This document shows positions 1 to 5,421 of a stretch of 6,372 bases of DNA, piece by piece. How positions within the stretch are numbered: the first letter of the stretch is position 1; every line of letters starts with the position of its first letter. The notes below the pieces were generated by a model. That model worked only from the letters and a program-made list of their open reading frames with translations. It searched no databases and was not told the origin of the DNA. The DNA is taken from NCBI GenBank assembly GCA_964649415.1, contig CAZYSK010000165.1:1-6372 (forward strand), read 5' to 3'. Origin of the DNA: CAZYSK01 sp964649415. Lineage in GTDB: Bacteria > Chloroflexota > Anaerolineae > B4-G1. A program made the translations under genes and the position numbers.

Positions 1-53
1 TTTGGTAGCATAGAGATGAACGTTCGTGCTCACAGTTTCAGAGATGCACCCAT

Positions 54-677
54 ATGGGATCTCCAATCGAGAAAACGATACTGAACGTGATTGCTCTGAC
101 TGCCTTTCTCGTACCTATGCATTTCTTGACCGCTGGGATTATTGTCTCAAATACGGGTATAGGAAGGATTTTGCTGATCGTTGTGTTGGGGCTATTCGAC
201 GTGGTGTTATTGGCTCATATTCGGGCATTGATAATCTTTGGTTGGCAACGACTTCGTTTTGGGAAAACACGAGTACGATTTGGACGATTTCCGTTCTTGA
301 CAGGTCAAACGCTGACAGTGACTTTCGAAGGGGGCAATCAACTGGCAAACCGGACAATCGTTGCAACATTGCGATGTATTGAGGAGAAAATCAGGTATAG
401 CGGTAAGCATGATACTGACGGGCAAATAGTATGCTACGAAGCATACGCAGTTGAACATGAGTTTAATACGGATGGAGTAGGACAAGTCAATATCTCGTTC
501 TCTTTGCCCAAAGATGTTCCTGGTACGAACTTCAAAGATGACCTTCCCACATACTGGGAACTGATTGTCAAATCCATCTCGCGGAGCCCCAAATACGAGA
601 GGGTTTTTCTAATGCCAGTTTACAGCACCAAGGCAGATCAGCATGCTATGGCTTCCTACGTATCTGATCGCTCATAA
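54..677 (+). CDS. Two-TM membrane protein with C-terminal arrestin-like beta domain
   Basis: The 207-residue product begins with two hydrophobic segments, about residues 9-31 and 38-63, joined by a short polar turn. The rest is a soluble, beta-rich domain from about residue 74. The pattern there is FGKTRVRFGRFPFLTGQTL (69-87), an alternating strand ending in LRCIEEK (106-112), a Cys-Tyr-Glu strand (127-129), a SFSLPKDVPGT stretch and a terminal FLMPVY strand. This layout recalls the arrestin-like domain of DUF3592-type bacterial membrane proteins (a short 'Pro-Val' last strand and an LP-x-x-x-P-G-T turn), but I recognise the pattern only, not a named family. An in-frame stop at 6-8 and no other ATG, GTG or TTG before 54 make this the only start; no strong Shine-Dalgarno is visible. 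The gene is noticeably more AT-rich than the genes to its right, which suggests a different origin. Its function is unknown; an envelope or sorting-type role is a guess. Confidence 0.75.
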   Translation: MGSPIEKTILNVIALTAFLVPMHFLTAGIIVSNTGIGRILLIVVLGLFDVVLLAHIRALIIFGWQRLRFGKTRVRFGRFPFLTGQTLTVTFEGGNQLANRTIVATLRCIEEKIRYSGKHDTDGQIVCYEAYAVEHEFNTDGVGQVNISFSLPKDVPGTNFKDDLPTYWELIVKSISRSPKYERVFLMPVYSTKADQHAMASYVSDRS

Positions 678-681
678 CCAA

Positions 682-689
682 CATAGAAT
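682..689. repeat. Target site duplication, left copy (CATAGAAT)
   Basis: This 8-bp CATAGAAT directly abuts the left terminal inverted repeat of the MITE and is repeated exactly at 811-818, directly after the right terminal repeat. It starts 4 bp beyond the stop codon of the membrane-protein gene, so insertion did not disrupt that gene. Confidence 0.85.
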
Positions 690-810
690 CAGCAATTCCC
701 GTTATGGGGGAAAAGTCAGGTCGTAGTGGCGATTTCGCAATCGCGCAGGGTGCTTTACGCGGCAAAATACACGCGATTTGGAAATCGCGGCTACAAAACG
801 GGAATTGCTG
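690..810. mobile_element. MITE, 121 bp, 14-bp perfect terminal inverted repeats
   Basis: The ends CAGCAATTCCCGTT (690-703) and AACGGGAATTGCTG (797-810) are perfect reverse complements, and an identical octamer (CATAGAAT) flanks both sides. These are the marks of a non-autonomous DNA transposon mobilised in trans. Inside, 723-745 and 772-794 form a second inverted repeat matching at 19 of 23 positions. Each of these arms is itself a hairpin: GCGATT/AATCGC at 729-744 and CGCGATTT/AAATCGCG at 772-789. The whole element can therefore fold as one long interrupted stem or as a REPIN-like pair of stems. No coding capacity fits within it. An 8-bp duplication with CAG termini is compatible with several IS families (for example ISAs1 or IS66 types), and I cannot assign one. 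It lies between two convergent genes and could act as a bidirectional transcription barrier, although no T-run follows it. Confidence 0.88.
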
Positions 811-818
811 CATAGAAT
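811..818. repeat. Target site duplication, right copy (CATAGAAT)
   Basis: This is an exact copy of the octamer at 682-689, immediately outside the right terminal inverted repeat of the MITE. The end of the convergent minus-strand operon lies 21 bp further right. Confidence 0.85.
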
Positions 819-839
819 GGAAGTGCTATGGGCAGACAG

Positions 840-1727
840 TCAGCTATCCCCTTGCGCCAGGGCCGTATAGAGTGGCGAGCCGACGTAGATCGCCCGGCAC
901 TTCCAGAAGAAGTCGATCAGGGAATCGGGGAGAGCGGGGACGTTCAGCAGCTCGGATGCCCAGCGCGGCAGGTCGGCCTGGCGGTGGAAGCTCAGCCGGC
1001 GGAAGGGTATGAAGGCCAGTTCCAGGCGGCTCTTCGGCAGGCGCGAGAAGTAGTGCACGCACATCAGCCCGGTCGCCAGGGCCTCGGAGGCGGCGGGCAG
1101 TTCTGGTGGCAGGGACGCGTCGCTGGCGTCCATCGTCGCGGGGTCCAACGCCAGCCAGGGCAGCGCCTCCAGGCCGGGGTGCGCCGCCGGTCGCTGCGGT
1201 CCGGCGCCCACCAGGTTCGGCTCGTCGGTCTCCAGCGTCTGCGAGGCGAAGCTCAGGATGCTGGCCAACGTGCCGGACGTGCCGTAGACGTACACGCCCT
1301 CCCGCACGATTGCCTCGCCCAAGACGTGCTGCGGCGAACCGGCCAGCAGCAGGATGGCATCCTTCCACGGCCGCCAGAGCAGGTACGAGATCACGCGAAC
1401 GGGCTCGTCGCCCAGGCCCAGCCCGCCCTTGAAAGCGAACAGGCCGTTGTACCATTCGGCGGTGTCGGTGTAGTAGAGGTTGCCTTCCAGCTCCTGGGCG
1501 TCTGCCAACGGCCTGAGTAGCTGGCGCGCCTTCATCCGCTTGAGCAGTTCCAGCAAGCTGCGCACCAGGTTCTTGTCGGAGCCGGCCAGCTTGAGATCGA
1601 CGCCCACGCCGATGCCGGGCAGCTCAATCCTGGGGCTGATCTCGGGCAGATTGATCGTGGGGCCAAGCTGCGGCCTGAGCTGCTCGATCTTGGCCTGGGA
1701 GATATAGTAGAAGGTCTTGGGTCGCAT
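840..1727 (-). CDS. Hypothetical protein, DUF7019/SAVMC3_10250-like
   Basis: The product has 295 residues and is the last gene of the minus-strand operon. The start at 1727 (MRPKTFYYISQAKIEQL) follows AAGAGG on the minus strand with a suitable spacer and lies 20 bp after the stop of the TPR gene. The frame stays open upstream to 2030, but that part overlaps the TPR gene and is low-complexity Pro/Ala/Arg/Gly sequence typical of a GC-rich shadow, so I reject it. The N-terminus (strand, then ISQAKIEQLRPQL), the GVDLKL strand near residue 42 and the central LLAGSPQHVLGEAI segment recall DUF7019, named SAVMC3_10250 family in actinobacteria. In that family a 'YxYVSDxKVDML' start and a 'GS..HVLG' segment recur. 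The resemblance is from memory and is moderate. There is no signal peptide or membrane segment, so it is probably cytoplasmic. No catalytic motif is recognisable. As operon partner of a kinase it may be a phosphorylation substrate or effector, which is an inference. Confidence 0.85.
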   Translation of the reverse strand: MRPKTFYYISQAKIEQLRPQLGPTINLPEISPRIELPGIGVGVDLKLAGSDKNLVRSLLELLKRMKARQLLRPLADAQELEGNLYYTDTAEWYNGLFAFKGGLGLGDEPVRVISYLLWRPWKDAILLLAGSPQHVLGEAIVREGVYVYGTSGTLASILSFASQTLETDEPNLVGAGPQRPAAHPGLEALPWLALDPATMDASDASLPPELPAASEALATGLMCVHYFSRLPKSRLELAFIPFRRLSFHRQADLPRWASELLNVPALPDSLIDFFWKCRAIYVGSPLYTALAQGDS

Positions 1728-1747
1728 GGCGTACCTCTTGGACGTGT

Positions 1748-3172
1748 CTAGTCCGGCGATGGGGTGGGGCCGGCGGCGTCGTGCAGCAGTTTCAGGCACA
1801 TCTTCAGGTAGTTGCCGGCTTGCTCGTATTCGCCGGGCCGCCCCTGGGCCTTCAGCACCGGGAGCGCCTGGCGCAGCAGCGTCTCCGCCGGCCGCAGGTA
1901 CTGCTCCTGGTCGGGAAAGCCGATCTTGACCAGCATCTGGCCCCTGTGATAGTCGACGCTGGCCAGGCTGGAGGCGCGCCACTCCTGGCCCAGCCGCCGG
2001 GTGGCGCTGGCGAAGCACAAGCCTGTCCATAGCTCATCGTCGTCGGTAGAGGTGACGAAGAGCGCGGCCAGGCGATGCAGGATTTCGGCGCGTGTTCTGG
2101 GCGGAGCGTCGCGTCCCAGCAGTTTCATCGCCTCCAGATAGTGGTCGGCAGCGCTTCCTAGCTGTGCCTGCTGGTCTGGCCCGCCCTTGATCGAGGCGAA
2201 GTACATGTCGTCGCCCGCGTGCACCAGCTCTTCTACCTGGTCCAGCACGCCGCGTTCGGCGGTGGGCTGAGATAGGGCCGCGCCACTCTGCAGCTCCTTC
2301 AGGGTACGCTCGGCCTGGGCCTTGTTGCCCTGGGTTCGCAGGCGCAGACGCGGGTCAGAGCGGTAGGGCAGCGCCTGGTCGTAGTGCGCGATGGCCTTTT
2401 CAAGCAGGCCGGCATCGCGGGTGCGCGCCCCCAGATCGCGGTAGCTGTTGCCCAGGTTGTTCAGCACGCTGGCGTAGCGCGCCGGGTCCGTCTCGCGCCG
2501 GACCAAGGTGAGCGCGTTCTCGTTGCATGCTACCGAGCGGCGCAGATCGTCGGTGCTCTCGGCCAGGTCGTTGTATAGCACCCCGGCCGCCATGTACAGG
2601 TGGCTGAGCCATGCCTCATCCAGGAAGCTCTCCATCTCCAGCGCTTGCTCGATCGTCTGGACGGCTTTTCGCATCCGGCCAGGATCGCCGCGGGCAGTCA
2701 CGTAGCGCGCGTCCGCGAGATTGGCCAGCATGACCGCCCGGCTGACGCCCTGGATGTGGTCCCAGGTCAGCACTTCGGGGACGCAGTACTCGAGCAGCGC
2801 CAGCCGCCGGTCGGCGGCGGATGGATCGCCGACCAGAAACTGCGCCAGCGTCGCGGCGCACTGCGCCACGAGACGCTGGTCGACGCTGCGTTTGGCCAGG
2901 ATCCAGTTCATCTCCGCCAGGCGGCGTGCCCCGGCGTGCTCGCCCCGGTTGGAAAGCTCGGTCGCCGTCCTGTCGAAGGTGCGCAGGCTGTCCTGGCGAT
3001 TCTGGATCACGAGATGCGCTCTGGGTGACTGCAGCTCTTCCTTGGGGAACCAGTACTTGCCCAGTTGGACGGCGGCCTCTTCGGGCGTCTTGTTGCCCTG
3101 CACCACCGCGGAGATGATCTCGGTGACCTCAGGGCTTTCGGCTTGGGGCGGGGATTTGCGTTTCCTGAACAT
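1748..3172 (-). CDS. TPR / helical-repeat protein, middle gene of kinase operon
   Basis: The product has 474 residues, almost all predicted helical. It has a basic, Pro-containing N-terminus (MFRKRKSPPQ), then a short helical segment (VTEIISAVVQGNKTPEEAA, 16-34). From about residue 60 helix pairs follow to the C-terminus. The clearest TPR is about 231-268, with a VLNNLGNSYRDLG motif, an RTRDAGLLEKA insertion and an AIAHYDQAL helix. The residue spacing there resembles TPRs of the kind found beside CHAT-domain proteins. Weaker TPR-like pairs are visible at about 145-180 and 188-223, and at several sites between 300 and 465. No enzymatic, membrane or secretion signal is visible. The start is supported by AGGAGA 5 nt upstream of the ATG, within the 16-bp gap after the kinase stop. 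It is most likely a protein-protein interaction scaffold working with the kinase; partners are unknown. The TAG stop is 20 bp before the next gene. Confidence 0.88.
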   Translation of the reverse strand: MFRKRKSPPQAESPEVTEIISAVVQGNKTPEEAAVQLGKYWFPKEELQSPRAHLVIQNRQDSLRTFDRTATELSNRGEHAGARRLAEMNWILAKRSVDQRLVAQCAATLAQFLVGDPSAADRRLALLEYCVPEVLTWDHIQGVSRAVMLANLADARYVTARGDPGRMRKAVQTIEQALEMESFLDEAWLSHLYMAAGVLYNDLAESTDDLRRSVACNENALTLVRRETDPARYASVLNNLGNSYRDLGARTRDAGLLEKAIAHYDQALPYRSDPRLRLRTQGNKAQAERTLKELQSGAALSQPTAERGVLDQVEELVHAGDDMYFASIKGGPDQQAQLGSAADHYLEAMKLLGRDAPPRTRAEILHRLAALFVTSTDDDELWTGLCFASATRRLGQEWRASSLASVDYHRGQMLVKIGFPDQEQYLRPAETLLRQALPVLKAQGRPGEYEQAGNYLKMCLKLLHDAAGPTPSPD

Positions 3173-3188
3173 GGCGTTCTCCTGGTGG

Positions 3189-5114
3189 CTACAGCCGCTG
3201 GGATTTCTTCAGCTCGTTCAGTGCCTGGCGGGCCAGGTCGTAGCCTGGTTCGATGTCCAGGGCGGTCTCGAAGGCCTGACGGGCCAGATCGTATTTGCCC
3301 AGGCCCTCGTAGAGCTTGCCCTTGTTGAACCACGGGCGGGCATAGTGGGGCTCAGACTCGATCGCGCGCTCGAGAGCCGACATGGCCTCTTGAACCGCGC
3401 CGATCTCCATGTACATCGATGCGAGCGAATTGAGTGCCCGGGCAAAGCGTGGGGCGACGTCCACCGCTTTCTGGAAGCTCTCCACTGCGCTAGCGGCGTG
3501 CCCGAGCCGGTGATAGGCCGTCCCCAGGTTGTACCAGGCGGTCTCGTCCTTGGGATCCAGCGACACGGCCTGGCTGAAGGCCTCGACTGCTGCCTCAAGT
3601 TCGCCCGACTGGAACAGGCAATGGCCGAGCAACACGTGGGTCTTCGCCTGGCTGGGGGCAGCCGCGACCGCCTCGCGCGCGGAGCGGACGGCCTGGCGCA
3701 GATCGCCCGCCGCCTCGCAGACTTCGGCGCGTTCCAGCCACAGGTCTAAGTCCGCCGGATTGAGGGCCAACGCCTGATCCAGATGGCCCAGGGCTGCGGA
3801 AAGCCCGCCCTGCTTGCGCAGCACGTAGGCTGCGCGTTGGTGGGGCAGGGAGTTGTCCGGCTGGCGCGCGGTCCACTCCTGGCACAGTTGCAGGGCGCGA
3901 GCGTGGTTGCCCGTCTCGGCGTGCATCAGGATCACGTGATCCAGGCTTTCTGGATACTCGGGGGACTGGAGTGCCTCTGCTTCCATCTCCTGCACCGCTC
4001 CGGTCGGGTAGATCGCCTTCCAGCCGTGTTCTTTGTAGTCCATCAGGACCGCCAGTTTGTCCACGGACGATTCCTCTGTCTCGAAAGCGACCTGGCCAAG
4101 TTGTCTTTGGACGGACATCGCTTCGTCGATGCGTCCGAGCATGAACAGGGCATAGGCACGCTGCCCGAGATCTGCCGGGCTGTCGGGCTCGCGACGTGGG
4201 GCGCGCTCGATGGGCACGCCGGCCAGCTCGGCGAAGGCGGCGCTCAACACGGCCTCGAGTGCCTCGGTCGAGGCCGGCCGCTGCCCGGCGCGCGGTTCCA
4301 GGCAGGCGTTCAGCGCCTCGAACAGGTCCGCGCCGTTGACGGGCAGAAGCGCCGCCAGCGATTGGTCCAGTTGGGGGGCCAGGGGGCCGGCGGGCGGTTG
4401 CTGGCCGCTGAGCATCTCGACGAGGATCACGCCCAGGCTGAACAGGTCGGCCTGGGGGCTGGGGACGGCGTCCGGCTGGTACAGCTCCGGCGCGGCGTAG
4501 GGGGGTGTGCCAAGCCTTGCGCCACCTGGGGCCGTTTCTAGATCGGCGGGGCGGAAAGGCGTGTCTCCAACGACGTCTATGCCTGATGCGGGCTGGCCAA
4601 CCGGGCGCGACAGCCCCCAGTCGGTGACCTTGACGACGCCGCTGGGCGTGACCATCACGTTCTCGGGTTTCAGGTCCTGGTGAACGGGCACGCCGCGGGA
4701 ATGGGCGTAGACCAGGGCGCGGCAGAGCTGCACGCCGAAGCGCAGGGCCGTCTCGGCCTCGATGATCTGGGCATCCATCCAGCCGCGGAGGCTGTTGGGC
4801 AGCAACTCGGCGGGGACGTACTCTCCCAGGGCATAGGGTGTTGATTGGAAGCGGTCCACGGTGTACAGGCGCACGATGTGCTTGTAGCGGCCCAGCGACA
4901 GCCAGGCGTAGCACTCCCGCTCGAACTGCTCCAGGTGACGCGGGTCGCCGGCCCACTCGGGGCGCAGCGTCTTGGCGATGACCACCGCTGGCCGGGGGAG
5001 GTCTTCGTCGTGGTCCATCTCCTGCAGCTTGTACACCACGCCCCAGCTTCCCAGGAAGCGCCCCAGTACCAGCCAGCGCTCCAGGCGCTCACCGGGTTCC
5101 AATAGCTTGGCCAT
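3189..5114 (-). CDS. Hanks-type Ser/Thr protein kinase with seven C-terminal TPRs (non-RD)
   Basis: The product has 641 residues and is the first gene of the operon. The kinase domain spans about 11-295. It has a degenerate glycine loop (LGRFLGSWGVVY, 17-28; the first Gly of GxGxxG is Phe), the beta3 Lys in VVIAKTL (K48) and a helix-C Glu (E67 in FEREC). The catalytic loop is HQDLKPEN (145-152, D147, K149, N152), metal-binding Asp is in DWG (165-167) and the APE motif is at 208-210. D223 sits in the ADLFSLG F-helix motif. The key residues needed for phosphotransfer are present, so it is probably active. However, HRD is HQD (a non-RD kinase) and DFG is DWG. A TPR-like pair (about 317-345) and a linker follow, then seven tandem repeats of exactly 34 residues (388-625) and a short charged tail. 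There is no membrane segment, so it should be cytoplasmic. The start is certain: a TGA stop lies directly before the ATG, and GAGGAG is placed about 7 nt upstream. The TPRs probably recruit substrates or the neighbouring TPR protein. Confidence 0.95.
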   Translation of the reverse strand: MAKLLEPGERLERWLVLGRFLGSWGVVYKLQEMDHDEDLPRPAVVIAKTLRPEWAGDPRHLEQFERECYAWLSLGRYKHIVRLYTVDRFQSTPYALGEYVPAELLPNSLRGWMDAQIIEAETALRFGVQLCRALVYAHSRGVPVHQDLKPENVMVTPSGVVKVTDWGLSRPVGQPASGIDVVGDTPFRPADLETAPGGARLGTPPYAAPELYQPDAVPSPQADLFSLGVILVEMLSGQQPPAGPLAPQLDQSLAALLPVNGADLFEALNACLEPRAGQRPASTEALEAVLSAAFAELAGVPIERAPRREPDSPADLGQRAYALFMLGRIDEAMSVQRQLGQVAFETEESSVDKLAVLMDYKEHGWKAIYPTGAVQEMEAEALQSPEYPESLDHVILMHAETGNHARALQLCQEWTARQPDNSLPHQRAAYVLRKQGGLSAALGHLDQALALNPADLDLWLERAEVCEAAGDLRQAVRSAREAVAAAPSQAKTHVLLGHCLFQSGELEAAVEAFSQAVSLDPKDETAWYNLGTAYHRLGHAASAVESFQKAVDVAPRFARALNSLASMYMEIGAVQEAMSALERAIESEPHYARPWFNKGKLYEGLGKYDLARQAFETALDIEPGYDLARQALNELKKSQRL

Positions 5115-5163
5115 TCACTTGCTCCTCTGGTATCGACGTGCGCTCCGAGCGACCAGGCGAAAC

Positions 5164-5190
5164 GCCCGCCGCGCGCTGAGGTGGGCGGGC
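5164..5190 (-). other. Hairpin in the 5' leader of the kinase operon
   Basis: GCCCGCC (5164-5170) and GGCGGGC (5184-5190) are perfect complements around a 13-nt GC-rich loop. With transcription starting near 5253 the leader would be about 140 nt, and this stem would lie roughly 50 nt before the kinase ATG. It could influence translation or early termination, but there is no T-run and I recognise no riboswitch. In such GC-rich DNA a 7-bp stem may also be chance. Confidence 0.35.
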
Positions 5191-5259
5191 TGTGTGTTCT
5201 TGCGGTGTGCGCCTCCAAGGCGCTCTCGCCACCTCGGCCGGTCTGGCCGCGTGCACGCG

Positions 5260-5288
5260 ATTATAGGTTGGCTGTGTGTGGATGTCAA
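5260..5288 (-). promoter_or_regulatory. Consensus sigma-70 promoter for the kinase operon
   Basis: Read on the minus strand, TTGACA (5288-5283) and TATAAT (5265-5260) are separated by exactly 17 bp. Both hexamers match the E. coli-type consensus perfectly. Initiation is expected near 5253, giving a leader of about 140 nt before the kinase start. The perfect match suggests strong intrinsic activity that would need a repressor if the operon is conditional. Confidence 0.8.
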
Positions 5289-5338
5289 ACGCGCGCCACC
5301 TCCAAGAACCAGGTTTTTGGGGTTCTCTCTTGACATCC
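5280..5338. repeat. 9-bp inverted repeat carrying the two divergent -35 boxes
   Basis: GGATGTCAA (5280-5288) and TTGACATCC (5330-5338) are perfect reverse complements. Each arm contains the TTGACA -35 hexamer of one of the two divergent promoters, with 3 extra matching bases (GGA/TCC) on the far side of the hexamer, so the identity goes beyond the promoter consensus. The 41-bp gap between the -35 boxes is close to four helical turns. Confidence 0.7.
5302..5320. promoter_or_regulatory. Candidate operator palindrome between divergent promoters
   Basis: CCAAGAACC (5302-5310) and GGTTTTTGG (5312-5320) form a 19-bp palindrome with an 8-of-9 match per arm, centred on 5311. That is within 2 bp of the midpoint of the two -35 boxes. 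An overlapping alternative pairs AGAACC (5305-5310) with GGTTCT (5321-5326). A dimeric regulator here could affect both promoters. No regulator gene with a DNA-binding domain is present in the window, so the binding protein is unknown. Confidence 0.45.
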
Positions 5339-5358
5339 GTGCTGAGCCGCAATAGAAT
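5330..5358 (+). promoter_or_regulatory. Sigma-70 promoter for the methyltransferase gene
   Basis: TTGACA (5330-5335) and TAGAAT (5353-5358) are separated by exactly 17 bp. The -35 is perfect and the -10 matches 5 of 6. Transcription should start near 5365, leaving a leader of about 57 nt before the TTG start. It faces away from the kinase-operon promoter. Confidence 0.75.
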
Positions 5359-5407
5359 ACGAGCGCCTGACCACGTTGGCCCAGGCAGCAGGAACACAGG
5401 GGGTATA

Positions 5408-5414
5408 GGGAGGG
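5408..5414 (+). promoter_or_regulatory. Ribosome binding site that selects the TTG start
   Basis: The purine block GGGAGGG contains a GGAGG core at 5409-5413. It sits 8 nt before TTG at 5422 but 17 nt before the in-frame ATG at 5431. The spacing favours the TTG as the true start of the methyltransferase. Confidence 0.7.
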
Positions 5415-5421
5415 AATCACA

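Noticed and set aside
690..810. A CRISPR repeat or small RNA gene explanation for the palindromic region
   Set aside because: There is only one unit, no spacers and no repeated array. Terminal inverted repeats plus a target duplication explain the structure fully.
828..1520. 230-residue plus-strand frame opposite the DUF7019-like gene
   Set aside because: It is Gln/Gly/Val/Arg-rich low-complexity translation, the usual antisense shadow. It has no ribosome binding site and no domain.
1728..2030. N-terminal extension of the 295-aa protein to an upstream start at 2030 (396 residues)
   Set aside because: The added 101 residues are Arg/Ala/Pro/Gly-rich and overlap the end of the TPR gene in another frame. 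A good Shine-Dalgarno and a conserved-looking N-terminus occur at 1727.
2721..3749. 342-residue plus-strand frame across the TPR and kinase genes
   Set aside because: It spans the boundary of two well-supported minus-strand genes, and its composition is typical of antisense frames in GC-rich DNA.
3595..4956. 453-residue open frame inside the kinase gene, same strand, other frame
   Set aside because: It is Arg/Pro/Gly-rich with no domain pattern, as expected for a shadow frame of a GC-rich gene. The kinase frame carries all catalytic motifs and the TPRs.
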